Source of the DNA: Streptomyces sp. NBC_01481
GTDB taxonomy: Bacteria > Actinomycetota > Actinomycetes > Streptomycetales > Streptomycetaceae
Assembly (NCBI RefSeq): GCF_026339995.1
Contig: NZ_JAPEPT010000005.1
Coordinates: 744,001-808,000 of the forward strand
Length of the DNA stretch: 64,000 nt
Direction of reading: 5' to 3'
Shown here: positions 53,336 to 61,635 of the stretch, in pieces
Position numbering within the stretch: position 1 is the stretch's first letter
Layout: each line of letters starts with the position of its first letter
Program-made: the position numbers and the translations under genes
The notes under the pieces: model-generated
What the model was told of the DNA's origin: nothing
The model's input: the letters and a program-made list of their open reading frames with translations, nothing else
Database searches by the model: none

Positions 53336-53659
53336 ATGAAGTCGAATGTGCTCTCCCGTTACCGGGTGATGGCGTATGTCACCGCCGTCTGGCTGCTGGT
53401 CTTCACCGTGGCGATCATCCTGAAGTACGGGTTCGAAGTCGGCGACACCATGTTGATCTCCCAGATCCACGGTGTGCTGTTCATCATCTACGTCATCTTC
53501 GCCTTCGATCTCGGCTCCAAGGCGAAGTGGCCGCTCGGCAAGCTGGGGTGGGTGCTGGCTGCAGGCTGCATCCCTGTGGCCTCCTTCTTTGTCGAGCCGA
53601 AGATCACCCGCGAGGTCCGTCCGCTGCTGGCGGACGCCCCCGCGATCGCGAAGGCGTAA
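53336..53659 (+). CDS. DUF3817 membrane protein (second copy)
   Basis: 107 aa. Three hydrophobic segments with LISQIHGVLFIIYVIFAFDL and a FFVEPKITREVRP end, paralogous to 49043-49387. ATG with no strong ribosome site visible. Stands 52 bases after the MarR gene. Confidence 0.83.
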   Translation: MKSNVLSRYRVMAYVTAVWLLVFTVAIILKYGFEVGDTMLISQIHGVLFIIYVIFAFDLGSKAKWPLGKLGWVLAAGCIPVASFFVEPKITREVRPLLADAPAIAKA

Positions 53660-53706
53660 GACCCCCGGACCGCCCCGAGCGAGGCTCGCGGCGGTCTTGC
53701 ATCGAC

Positions 53707-53730
53707 ATTTACTAGGACGTCCTAGTAAAT
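53707..53730. promoter_or_regulatory. Perfect 24-bp palindromic operator just before icmA
   Basis: Left arm ATTTACTAGGAC (53707-53718) and its exact reverse complement (53719-53730), AT-rich ends in a GC-rich genome, ending 7 bases before the icmA ATG. Ideal for a dimeric TetR-type repressor; the TetR gene at 55502-56137 is a candidate. A bound protein would block the ribosome-site region or transcription start. Confidence 0.75.
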
Positions 53731-53737
53731 TGAAAGC

Positions 53738-55438
53738 ATGGACGCTGACGCCATCGAGGAAGGCCGCCGACGCTGGCAGGCCCGTTACGACAAGGCCCGC
53801 ACGCGGGACGCCGATTTCACCACGCTCTCCGGCGACCCGGTCGAGCCGGTCTACGGGCCCCGGCCCGGAGACACCTACGAAGGCTTCGAGCGGATCGGCT
53901 GGCCGGGGGAGTACCCCTTCACCCGGGGCCTGTACCCGACCGGCTACCGCGGCCGCACGTGGACCATCCGCCAGTTCGCCGGCTTCGGCAATGCCGCGCA
54001 GACGAACGAGCGCTACAAGATGATCCTGGCCAACGGCGGCGGCGGGCTCTCCGTCGCCTTCGACATGCCGACCCTGATGGGCCGCGACTCCGACGACCCG
54101 CGCTCGCTCGGCGAGGTCGGCCACTGCGGCGTGGCCATCGACTCCGCCGCCGACATGGAGGTCCTGTTCAAGGACATCCCGCTCGGCGACGTCACCACCT
54201 CGATGACGATCTCGGGACCCGCCGTCCCCGTCTTCTGCATGTACCTGGTCGCGGCGGAGCGACAGGGCATCGACCCGGGCGTCCTCAACGGCACGCTCCA
54301 GACGGACATCTTCAAGGAGTACATCGCGCAGAAGGAGTGGCTCTTCCAGCCCGAGCCGCATCTGCGCCTCATCGGCGACCTGATGGAGCACTGCGCGCAG
54401 GGCATCCCCGCGTACAAGCCGCTCTCGGTCTCCGGCTACCACATCCGCGAGGCGGGCGCGACGGCCGCGCAGGAGCTCGCGTACACGCTCGCCGACGGCT
54501 TCGGCTACGTCGAACTGGGCCTGAGCCGCGGCCTGGACGTCGACACCTTCGCGCCCGGGCTCTCCTTCTTCTTCGACGCACACCTCGACTTCTTCGAGGA
54601 GATCGCCAAGTTCCGCGCGGCGCGCAGGATCTGGGCGCGCTGGATGAAGGACGTGTACGGCGCCACGACCGACAAGGCGCAGTGGCTGCGCTTCCACACC
54701 CAGACCGCGGGCGTCTCGCTGACCGCCCAGCAGCCGTACAACAACGTCGTACGGACGGCGGTCGAGGCTCTGTCCGCGGTCCTCGGCGGGACCAACTCCC
54801 TGCACACCAACGCCCTGGACGAGACCCTCGCCCTGCCCAGCGAGCAGGCCGCGGAGATCGCCCTGCGTACGCAGCAGGTGCTGATGGAGGAGACCGGCGT
54901 CGCCAATGTGGCGGACCCGCTGGGCGGTTCCTGGTACGTCGAGCAGCTGACCGACCGCATCGAGGCGGACGCCGAGAAGATCTTCGACCAGATCAAGGAG
55001 CGCGGCCGCCGGGCACACCCGGACGGTCAGCACCCCATCGGTCCCATCACCTCCGGCATCCTGCGCGGCATCGAGGACGGCTGGTTCACCGGCGAGATCG
55101 CCGAGTCGGCCTTCCAGTACCAGCAGGCCCTGGAGAAGGGCGACAAGCGGGTCGTGGGCGTCAATGTCCACCACGGCTCGGTCACCGGCGACCTGGAGAT
55201 CCTGCGGGTCAGCCACGAGGTCGAGCGCGAGCAGGTACGGGTACTGGCGGGCCGCAAGGCCGGCCGTGACGACGCACGCGTACAGTCCGCGCTTCAGGCG
55301 ATGCTGACCGCCGCCCGGGACGGCTCCAACATGATCGCGCCGATGCTGGACGCGGTCCGCGCGGAAGCCACGCTCGGCGAGATCTGCGACGCGCTGCGGG
55401 ACGAGTGGGGGACGTACACGGAGCCGCCCGGCTTCTGA
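53738..55438 (+). CDS. icmA: Isobutyryl-CoA mutase large subunit
   Basis: Adenosylcobalamin-dependent isomerisation of isobutyryl-CoA and n-butyryl-CoA, feeding valine catabolism into ethylmalonyl/methylmalonyl extender supply. 566 aa, the length of the known IcmA. Distinguishing residues are present: Phe80 (TIRQFAGFGNA) and Gln198 (EYIAQKE), which replace Tyr and Arg of methylmalonyl-CoA mutase and shape the pocket for the non-carboxylated substrate. Small subunit IcmB is not in the window. No separate cobalamin-binding domain, consistent with the split IcmA/IcmB system. The ribosome site before ATG is weak and next to a palindromic operator. Confidence 0.94.
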   Translation: MDADAIEEGRRRWQARYDKARTRDADFTTLSGDPVEPVYGPRPGDTYEGFERIGWPGEYPFTRGLYPTGYRGRTWTIRQFAGFGNAAQTNERYKMILANGGGGLSVAFDMPTLMGRDSDDPRSLGEVGHCGVAIDSAADMEVLFKDIPLGDVTTSMTISGPAVPVFCMYLVAAERQGIDPGVLNGTLQTDIFKEYIAQKEWLFQPEPHLRLIGDLMEHCAQGIPAYKPLSVSGYHIREAGATAAQELAYTLADGFGYVELGLSRGLDVDTFAPGLSFFFDAHLDFFEEIAKFRAARRIWARWMKDVYGATTDKAQWLRFHTQTAGVSLTAQQPYNNVVRTAVEALSAVLGGTNSLHTNALDETLALPSEQAAEIALRTQQVLMEETGVANVADPLGGSWYVEQLTDRIEADAEKIFDQIKERGRRAHPDGQHPIGPITSGILRGIEDGWFTGEIAESAFQYQQALEKGDKRVVGVNVHHGSVTGDLEILRVSHEVEREQVRVLAGRKAGRDDARVQSALQAMLTAARDGSNMIAPMLDAVRAEATLGEICDALRDEWGTYTEPPGF

Positions 55439-55461
55439 ACACGGAGCCGCCCGGCTTCTGA
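55416..55461 (+). repeat. 23-bp tandem duplication over the icmA stop codon
   Basis: Copies 55416-55438 and 55439-55461 are identical, each ending in the codons for PPGF and the stop. Not a multiple of three; the second copy is untranslated. Confidence 0.9.
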
Positions 55462-55472
55462 CCGCACGTAGA

Positions 55473-55498
55473 CGGGGGGCGGGACGTCCCGCCCCCCG
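55473..55498. terminator. Bidirectional terminator between icmA and the TetR gene
   Basis: Perfect 13-bp palindrome arms (55473-55485 and 55486-55498), G/C-rich, between convergent genes; 12 bases after the duplicated segment. Confidence 0.75.
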
Positions 55499-55501
55499 GC
55501 C

Positions 55502-56137
55502 TCAGCTCTGGAGCGAGGCCAGTCCCGACACCAGCAGCAGCGCGAAGCTGCGTGCCCACTCCTCGTCCACCGGCTCTGCGCTGACCAGCGCCCGGTGCAC
55601 CACCGCGCCCGCGATCACATCGAAGATCAGGTCGGCGCTGCGGGACGCCGCCTGTGCGTCCTCCTCGTACGGCAGCTCGCCACGGGCCTGGGCGCGCGCT
55701 CTGCCCTCCAGCACCAGCCGCTTCTGGCGGTCGACGATCGCCGAGCGGATACGGCCGCGCAGCGCGTCGTCCCGCGTCGACTCCGCGACCACCGCCATCA
55801 GCGCGGTCTTGGCCTCGGGCCGCGCGAGCAGCGCGGCGAACTGCAGCACCACGCCCTCCACATCGGCCATCAGGCTGCCGAGATCGGGGAGTTCGAGCTC
55901 GTCGAAGAGTTCTGCGACGGCATCGACGACGAGTTCGTTCTTGTTGGTCCAGCGGCGGTAGAGCGTTGTCTTCGCGACCCCCGCGCGGTTGGCCACATCG
56001 CCCATCGTCAGTTTCGACCAGCCCAGTTCGACCAGCGCCGCGCGGGTCGCGTCGAGGATCGCGGCGTCGGCCTCGGCACTGCGGGGGCGTCCCGTACGAC
56101 CTGTACGTACGGTTTTGGGGCGGGTGTGGCTGCACAT
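55502..56137 (-). CDS. TetR-family transcriptional regulator
   Basis: 211 aa from ATG 56137 (an ATG at 56149 is also possible). N-terminal helix-turn-helix LTMGDVANRAGVAKTTLYRRW and a helical ligand-binding domain. Convergent with icmA and divergent from the thioredoxin gene. Likely controls one of its neighbours; the palindrome before icmA is the best site in sight. Confidence 0.88.
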   Translation of the reverse strand: MCSHTRPKTVRTGRTGRPRSAEADAAILDATRAALVELGWSKLTMGDVANRAGVAKTTLYRRWTNKNELVVDAVAELFDELELPDLGSLMADVEGVVLQFAALLARPEAKTALMAVVAESTRDDALRGRIRSAIVDRQKRLVLEGRARAQARGELPYEEDAQAASRSADLIFDVIAGAVVHRALVSAEPVDEEWARSFALLLVSGLASLQS

Positions 56138-56343
56138 GACGGCGACCATACCGGCGAGTAAGCAATCTGCTGTGAGGCAGTTCACCGGAGGTTTCTCACA
56201 CGCCGGAGGGCTGGTGCAGATACGCTACGGCTCGTAGCGAAAGCCTTGACCGGCTCGAGCGACAACCACGGGCGCGAGTGGGGACCCGCGCCGATCTTCA
56301 GGAACGTTTTTCACATGCGCGCGCGGAGGGGGAGGATGTACTC

Positions 56344-57318
56344 ATGCAGCCTAGGAACATGTCCATGAGCGGCGTCGTCGACCTCGCCGCGGTGAAGGCG
56401 GCCGGTGAGGCCAAGGCGAAGGCGGAGCAGGCCCGTGCCGAGTCCGCCCGTCAGGGCGGCGGCGGTGCCGAATCCCCCTCCAGCCTGGTGATCGACGTCG
56501 ATGAGGCGGGCTTCGAGCGCGACGTCCTCCAGCGTTCCACCGAAGTCCCGGTCGTCATCGACTTCTGGGCCGAGTGGTGCGAGCCGTGCAAGCAGCTCAG
56601 CCCGCTGCTGGAGCGGCTGGCCCAGGAGTACAGCGGCCGGTTCGTCCTCGCCAAGATCGACGTCGACGCCAACCAGATGCTGATGCAGCAGTTCGGGATC
56701 CAGGGCATCCCCGCGGTCTTCGCGGTGGTGGCCGGCCAGGCGCTGCCGCTCTTCCAGGGCGCGGCCCCCGAGACGCAGATCCGCCAGACGCTGGACCAGC
56801 TCATCCAGGTCGCCGAGGAGCGCTTCGGCCTGACGGGCATCACGGTCGACACCGACGCCTCCCCGGACGAGTCGGCCGCCCCCGCCGCGGTGCCGCAGGG
56901 TCCGTACGACGCCGTGCTGGAAGCGGCCGTCCAGGCGCTGGACGCGGGCGACTTCGGCGGCGCGGTCCAGGCGTACAAGAACGTGCTGACCGACGACCCC
57001 GGCAACACCGAGGCCAAGCTGGGCCTCGCCCAGGCCGAACTGCTCCGCCGCGTGCAGGACATGGACCAGCAGAAGGTCCGCCAGGACGCGGCCGAGAACC
57101 CGGCCGACGTGACCGCGCAGATCGCCGCGGCCGACCTGGATCTGGTCGGCGGCCATGTCGAGGACGCGTTCGGCAGGCTGGTCGAGACGGTGCGCCGCAC
57201 GGCGGGCGAGGACCGGGACGCGGTGCGGGTCCGGCTTCTTGAGCTCTTTGAGGTCGTCGGGCCGGATGATCCGCGGGTGACGGCGGCGCGTTCGGCGCTC
57301 GCGCGAGTGCTGTTCTGA
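56344..57318 (+). CDS. Thioredoxin-TPR co-chaperone (CnoX/YbbN-like)
   Basis: 324 aa from ATG 56344 (GGAGG upstream; the frame is open to 56278). A charged N-terminal segment, a thioredoxin domain with WAEWCEPCKQLSPLL (active-site pair C-x-x-C kept, Glu between), then TPR-like helices (FGGAVQAYKNVLTDDPGN, RLVETVRRTAGEDRDA). E. coli CnoX protects oxidised proteins for transfer to GroEL/DnaK; here the active CxxC suggests redox activity as well. Confidence 0.9.
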   Translation: MQPRNMSMSGVVDLAAVKAAGEAKAKAEQARAESARQGGGGAESPSSLVIDVDEAGFERDVLQRSTEVPVVIDFWAEWCEPCKQLSPLLERLAQEYSGRFVLAKIDVDANQMLMQQFGIQGIPAVFAVVAGQALPLFQGAAPETQIRQTLDQLIQVAEERFGLTGITVDTDASPDESAAPAAVPQGPYDAVLEAAVQALDAGDFGGAVQAYKNVLTDDPGNTEAKLGLAQAELLRRVQDMDQQKVRQDAAENPADVTAQIAAADLDLVGGHVEDAFGRLVETVRRTAGEDRDAVRVRLLELFEVVGPDDPRVTAARSALARVLF

Positions 57319-57375
57319 GCCATGTTTGAAACGCCTGCGCGGTACGCGCTGTTCCGCCAGGTCTGACGGTTTTTG

Positions 57376-57410
57376 CGGCGACGGCGCTGACGAGGCGCCG
57401 TCGCCGTTTT
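57376..57410 (+). terminator. Intrinsic terminator after the thioredoxin gene
   Basis: Perfect 12-bp stem (57376-57387 with 57395-57406), 7-base loop, followed by TTTT. 57 bases after the stop. Confidence 0.9.
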
Positions 57411-57439
57411 GGCGACACAGTGACAAAACACGGCTGCGC

Positions 57440-57613
57440 TTTACCAAAACTTGGTAAATGGACGAGCTGTTACTCCCAGTAAATCAACCCACTTGTTCTG
57501 TCCGCTTATTGGCGGCTATCTCCCCCTCTGGCTCACCCCCTGGCTGCACCCTGTGTGGCCGGACGGCATCAGCCGGTCGTTGCGTGGTTATCGGGCCGTT
57601 ACTAGCGGGTAAC
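57440..57613. promoter_or_regulatory. Intergenic regulatory region with three inverted repeats
   Basis: In the 655-bp gap before the DUF6230 gene: TTTACCAA-AAC-TTGGTAAA (57440-57458, perfect 8-bp arms), TTACT-CCC-AGTAA (57470-57482) and CGTTAC-TAGCGG-GTAACG (57597-57614). Base composition is AT-richer than the surrounding genes. They look like operators, but no regulator can be named. The rest of the gap holds a GCGCCTG/CAGGCGC hairpin (57865-57884) and no gene. Confidence 0.45.
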
Positions 57614-57973
57614 GAACCCCCTTGTGTCGCGGCCGGGAATGGACAACGATCGGCCACGCTCGGTCCAATACCGCACCAGCCCGGCCCCCAGTCGCGCCGC
57701 GGAACTTTGGGTCCCCACCGGGTCGACAGGCGGCAGTGGCGCCTGTCGTGGACAGGGGGGTTCCTGCCGAACGGCAGGGCCTGTCCAGCAGGTTGTGCGT
57801 GATCAGTCAGGCGCGACCAGTGGTTGTCGCTCGGGGGTGATCGCCGGTGTTTCGGACGCAGCTCGCGCCTGAAAGTACAGGCGCTCTCCTTACCGAGGAC
57901 GTAGCACTTCTCCCACTCCCAAACGGGCCTGACGGTCCGGACCGGAGATGTACGTCCGAGAAGGAGGAAAGTC

Positions 57974-58633
57974 ATGGAGTCAATGACTCGGGGCGGAACC
58001 AGATGGAAGCGGTTCGCCCTCGTCATGGTGCCCAGCGTGGCCGCAACGGCCGCGATAGGCGTCAGCTTGGCACAGGGGGCGCTCGCCGCGTCGTTCGCTG
58101 TGTCCGGCCAGGAGTTCAAGGTCACCGCCGGATACCTTGACGGCCATGGATTCGCCCAGTACGGCGGCGTTGACATGGGGTACAAGGACCTGAAGGGCGA
58201 CGAGAAGGTCGCGCACCCCGTCGCGGTCTCGTCCTTCCAGAACGCCGAGATCACCGACATGTGCCAGTCGGTCGTCACCGATGTGCCGTTCCTCGGCAAG
58301 ATCACGATGAGGCTCACGGCCGGTGACAAGGGCACGCCGGTCAAGGCCGACAAGCTCTACCTGGATGTGTCCGATCTGGGCGCGGGCAAGGCCAAGTTCA
58401 CCAACATCGACATCGGCGTCGCGGCCAAGGACACCGACGGGGGCCGTGGTGGCAAGGGCCCCGCAGTCAAGGACAAGACCGTCCTGCCGAACGGCTTCGC
58501 CCAGCAAGCCGAACGGGCTGAGCTGACCAAAGTCGAGCAGACGGCCTGGGCGACCACTGCCGGCACGTTCGAGCTGAGCGGTCTGCACATGGGTCTGAAG
58601 CGGGGCTCCGGCGCCGGAGTCGAGTGCTACTGA
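57974..58633 (+). CDS. DUF6230 family secreted/anchored protein
   Basis: 219 aa, ATG with GAAGGAGG upstream. A basic N-terminus and one hydrophobic segment (FALVMVPSVAATAAIGVSLA, signal or anchor), then a beta-rich domain (SFAVSGQEFKVTAGYLDGHG, KLYLDVSDLGAGKAKFTNID). Often labelled cholesterol esterase in Streptomyces without evidence. First gene of a conserved trio with DUF6114 and a secreted protein. Confidence 0.85.
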   Translation: MESMTRGGTRWKRFALVMVPSVAATAAIGVSLAQGALAASFAVSGQEFKVTAGYLDGHGFAQYGGVDMGYKDLKGDEKVAHPVAVSSFQNAEITDMCQSVVTDVPFLGKITMRLTAGDKGTPVKADKLYLDVSDLGAGKAKFTNIDIGVAAKDTDGGRGGKGPAVKDKTVLPNGFAQQAERAELTKVEQTAWATTAGTFELSGLHMGLKRGSGAGVECY

Positions 58634-58730
58634 CGGTCATCCCGTCCGGGCGGGCGAGCAAAGCCTTCACAGCTTCGCCCGCCCGCCCAACTCTTCACAC
58701 AGCAATGCCAGTTCCAGGGAGCTGTTTTCC

Positions 58731-59288
58731 ATGAGCGCCGAGTCTGCAGTGTCACCGGGGCGGGACGAGCACCGCATCCGCGCCATCCGGCGGGGTTTTC
58801 GTACCTGGCGGGGCCAGCGGCCCTTCTGGGCGGGTCTGTTCACCCTGTTCGGCGGAATCCCCATCGCCTACTTCCCGTACGCGACCTTCAAGCTCGGTCA
58901 CATGACGCTCGCGATGCAGACCACCGCGGGCGCCGGCGCACTGATCATCGGCGTACTGCTGATGACGCTGGGCCTCACGATGTGGTTTCACTCCATCGTC
59001 CGGGTCTTCGCGGGCGTCGCAACGATTCTGCTGGCGCTGGTCTCCATCCCGATCGCCAACATGGGTGGCTTCTTCGTCGGCTTCCTGTTCTCCCTCATCG
59101 GCGGCGCCCTCTCGCTCTCGTGGGTACCGGGGAAGCCCGTCGCGGAGTCGGCTCCGGTCGAGAAGGCGTCGACGCCCGCGCCCGACCCCGCCGAAGCACC
59201 CGTAGCGGAGCAGCAGTTGGACGACTACGGCGTGGGCGCGCACGAGACCAACATCGAAGTCAACGGCGGGAGGAACAGTGCCGGGTGA
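58731..59288 (+). CDS. DUF6114 family membrane protein
   Basis: 185 aa. Four hydrophobic segments, starting RAIRRGFRTWRGQRPFWAGL and ending with an Ala/Pro/Glu cytoplasmic tail. Paired with DUF6230 genes across Streptomyces. Function unknown. Its last 11 bases overlap the next start. Confidence 0.86.
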   Translation: MSAESAVSPGRDEHRIRAIRRGFRTWRGQRPFWAGLFTLFGGIPIAYFPYATFKLGHMTLAMQTTAGAGALIIGVLLMTLGLTMWFHSIVRVFAGVATILLALVSIPIANMGGFFVGFLFSLIGGALSLSWVPGKPVAESAPVEKASTPAPDPAEAPVAEQQLDDYGVGAHETNIEVNGGRNSAG

Positions 59289-60573
59289 TGTCACACCGCT
59301 GAGCACGGCTGGGAGCGATGGGACGCAGGCCAGAAAGGGGCCGCGGCACGCGGCTCCCCGTAAGCCCCTGCTGACCAAGCTCCAGATGCCGGCCGGTAAG
59401 GCGATAGCCCTGGCAGCGATGCCCACCGCCGTCTTTCTCGGCATGGGCCTCACCCCCAAGCTGGCACTCGCCGACGACAAGGACATCCCCTTCGCTCCGG
59501 GTCCGTGCGTGACTCGCTCGGACGAGCCGGCGGAGTCCGAGTCGCCCAAGCCGTCGGAGTCGGCGGAGCCTTCCGAGTCGCCGTCGGAGAAGCCCGCCCC
59601 GAGCGCCAGTGAGCCGACGGGCGACAAGCCCGCCGACGAGCCGACGCCGGAGACGACCCCCTCCGCTTCTGAGTCCCCGGACGCGAAGACGGGCGCGACA
59701 GCTCCGACTCCGACTCCCACGCCTACGCCGAGCGAGACCAAGACGACGAACCCGCTGGACCCGCTGGGTGTCGGCGACGCGATCAAGGACCTGCTCGACG
59801 GCCCCGACCCGGAGCCCACGGCCACCGCGACGCCGAGCGCCCCGGCGACAGCCGCGCCCGCCGACGAGCCGACGTCTTCGACGAATCCGACCACCGAGCC
59901 GTCCGAGAAGCCGTCCACCAACCCCGTCGAGAAGGTGGACGACGCGGCGGACACGGCCAAGGACGCCATCAAGGAAGCGGCGGACAAGGCCGGAGCGACG
60001 ACCGAGGAGCTGGACGACGCGGTCAAGGGCCTCGACCCCAAGAAGGACGAGGACATCCCGGACGGCGCCAAGCCGCGCTTCCCGTGTCCGACCGCCGACC
60101 CGAAGGCACTCGCCGCCGCGGATTTGGAGCAGGGCATCCCGCTGCTCCCGGACGACCCCTGGATTCTCGAGAGCTCGCTGCTCACCCTGAAAGGCCTGGA
60201 CTACAAGGGCATCGTCGAGGTCAAGACGGGCAGCGGCAAGGTCAAGAAGGTGCTGAAGTTCACGGCTTCGGGCGTCGACATCAAGGACCTCCACCAGCTG
60301 GTGGTCGGCCCGAACGGCACGACCGGGCATGTCGAGGCGGGCAAGGGCTCCACGTCGACGATCAGCGACGGCACGGTGACGATGTACACGGAGGAGCTGA
60401 AGGGCAACCTCTTCGGCCTCATCCCGATCACGTTCAGCCCGCAGACGCCTCCTCCGCTGAATGTGCCGTTCGCCTTTTTCACCAACGTGAAGGTGACGCA
60501 GGCGGGCCAGTTCGGCGGGACGCTGACGGTGCCGGGCCTGCACAGCTACTTCACCGGTGGCAACGCCAACTGA
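59278..60573 (+). CDS. Secreted Ser/Pro/Thr-rich envelope protein of the DUF6230/DUF6114 locus
   Basis: 431 aa, GTG with GGGAGG upstream, overlapping DUF6114 by 11 bp. Signal/anchor AGKAIALAAMPTAVFLGMGL followed by ~150 residues of Ser/Pro/Thr/Glu linker (SPKPSESAEPSESPSEKP), an amphipathic Asp/Lys helix (VEKVDDAADTAKDAIKEAAD) and a C-terminal ~170-residue beta domain with FTASGVDIKDLHQLVVGPNG and two conserved Cys near residues ~75 and ~258. Not recognised. Extracellular, probably associated with its two partners. Confidence 0.78.
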   Translation: MPGDVTPLSTAGSDGTQARKGPRHAAPRKPLLTKLQMPAGKAIALAAMPTAVFLGMGLTPKLALADDKDIPFAPGPCVTRSDEPAESESPKPSESAEPSESPSEKPAPSASEPTGDKPADEPTPETTPSASESPDAKTGATAPTPTPTPTPSETKTTNPLDPLGVGDAIKDLLDGPDPEPTATATPSAPATAAPADEPTSSTNPTTEPSEKPSTNPVEKVDDAADTAKDAIKEAADKAGATTEELDDAVKGLDPKKDEDIPDGAKPRFPCPTADPKALAAADLEQGIPLLPDDPWILESSLLTLKGLDYKGIVEVKTGSGKVKKVLKFTASGVDIKDLHQLVVGPNGTTGHVEAGKGSTSTISDGTVTMYTEELKGNLFGLIPITFSPQTPPPLNVPFAFFTNVKVTQAGQFGGTLTVPGLHSYFTGGNAN

Positions 60574-60594
60574 CTTTCCGGGAGCCGCGGAAAA

Positions 60595-60636
60595 GACTGT
60601 GGGCCGCACCTCTTGCGAGGGGTGCGGCCCACAGTC
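60595..60636 (+). terminator. Terminator after the DUF6230 locus
   Basis: Perfect 16-bp stem (60595-60610 with 60621-60636), 10-base loop, 21 bases after the stop. A second hairpin (60669-60680 with 60687-60698) follows and probably serves the minus-strand gene that ends at 60739. Confidence 0.85.
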
Positions 60637-60738
60637 GTAACCAAAGCCGCTCGGATCGGTACGAGCTATGGTCCGCACCGACTGAACGGTGCGGACCACA
60701 GGCTGGTTTGGTACCCCGTTAGGGATACAGACCGAGCT

Positions 60739-61275
60739 CTACTCTGTCGATCGCGGTGACCAGATGAACTCCTGGATCGGACCGAATGGGCTTTCGGCAG
60801 TGCGGCTGAAGTTCAGCCAGCGTTCGTATGCGCCGGCACCCTGGAGGCGGATCCCGAAGAAATATCCGGGATCAGCGAAGAGACGCAGCGAATTCTCGAA
60901 CTCCAACTCGGCGCACCTGATCCTTCCCGCGGACGGATCGGACCCGTTGCTGAGCGCATAGCGGATCTTCGTGATGCGGAATGACGAGTAGTCGTCGCCG
61001 AGGAAGAGCTCCCCGTAGGAACTCATGGCGAACTCTTCGTCCTCCCCTTCCAGTGCCTTCGGGGCTCCCGGGGCCTCGACCAGCTGGACGTTCAGTTGAT
61101 CGTCGGAGTGGAGTACCTCCATCCGCACGAAGTCGCTTTCCCGCACGAGGTACGCCGTGTCGGCCATGGGAACAAAGCGCGGATAGGTGCCATCCCGGTC
61201 AATGAAGCCAGGAACCTGGATGTCACAGACCGGTGCCTCTGCCAGCGAGGCAAACAGAGCCTCGATCTCTTCCAT
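60739..61275 (-). CDS. Hypothetical protein, possible immunity protein
   Basis: 178 aa, soluble, acidic, with MEEIEALFASLAEAPVCDIQ at its start. No known motif. Begins 19 bases after the end of a second small gene on the same strand, so they are an operon. Size and acidity resemble immunity proteins of polymorphic toxins; inference only. Confidence 0.6.
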   Translation of the reverse strand: MEEIEALFASLAEAPVCDIQVPGFIDRDGTYPRFVPMADTAYLVRESDFVRMEVLHSDDQLNVQLVEAPGAPKALEGEDEEFAMSSYGELFLGDDYSSFRITKIRYALSNGSDPSAGRIRCAELEFENSLRLFADPGYFFGIRLQGAGAYERWLNFSRTAESPFGPIQEFIWSPRSTE

Positions 61276-61294
61276 TTCTCCGTGCTCCTGTCGC

Positions 61295-61615
61295 TCACAG
61301 CATGCGGATTCTCAGGTCCATGCCCGCGCCTGCTTCGAGCAGCGTCTGCCACTCGCCACCCGGCTTCAGCACCATCGTCAGGCCTTCGCCACGGAAGATG
61401 AGCTTGGCGGGGTAGGTTCCGTCGGCGTCCGGGTGAGGGAGGGTTCCCATGCCCTTGTACTTGAACCGTCCCGACCTCACGAGCTCGAACAGATCGGCAA
61501 GGAACTCCGCTCCGGACAGCAGCCGCAGAATGTCCGTGTCATCGGAAGCGGTCCGCACCGCGCCGGCCTGCGGCCGGATGCCAGAGCGGAGGGCTGTCGA
61601 ACCGCCCGGCGGCAT
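61295..61615 (-). CDS. Hypothetical protein, possible C-terminal toxin fragment
   Basis: 106 aa from ATG 61615. The N-terminal ~30 residues are weakly coding-like, then DTDILRLLSGAEFLADLFEL and GTYPAKLIFRGEGLTMVLKP form a compact domain. Lack of a signal or N-terminal delivery region suggests a detached C-terminal domain of a larger protein. Sits between the sigma factor and the possible immunity gene. Confidence 0.5.
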   Translation of the reverse strand: MPPGGSTALRSGIRPQAGAVRTASDDTDILRLLSGAEFLADLFELVRSGRFKYKGMGTLPHPDADGTYPAKLIFRGEGLTMVLKPGGEWQTLLEAGAGMDLRIRML

Positions 61616-61635
61616 CGTTCCGGGTGTGGACCGGA

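Noticed and set aside
56223..56239. CGCTACG-GCT-CGTAGCG hairpin before the thioredoxin gene
   Set aside because: Perfect but only 7 bp and about 105 bases from the start; no supporting context to call it an operator.
57458..57802. 114-codon frame in the gap before the DUF6230 gene
   Set aside because: No ribosome site, Cys/Pro/Gly-rich random composition, third-position bias absent.
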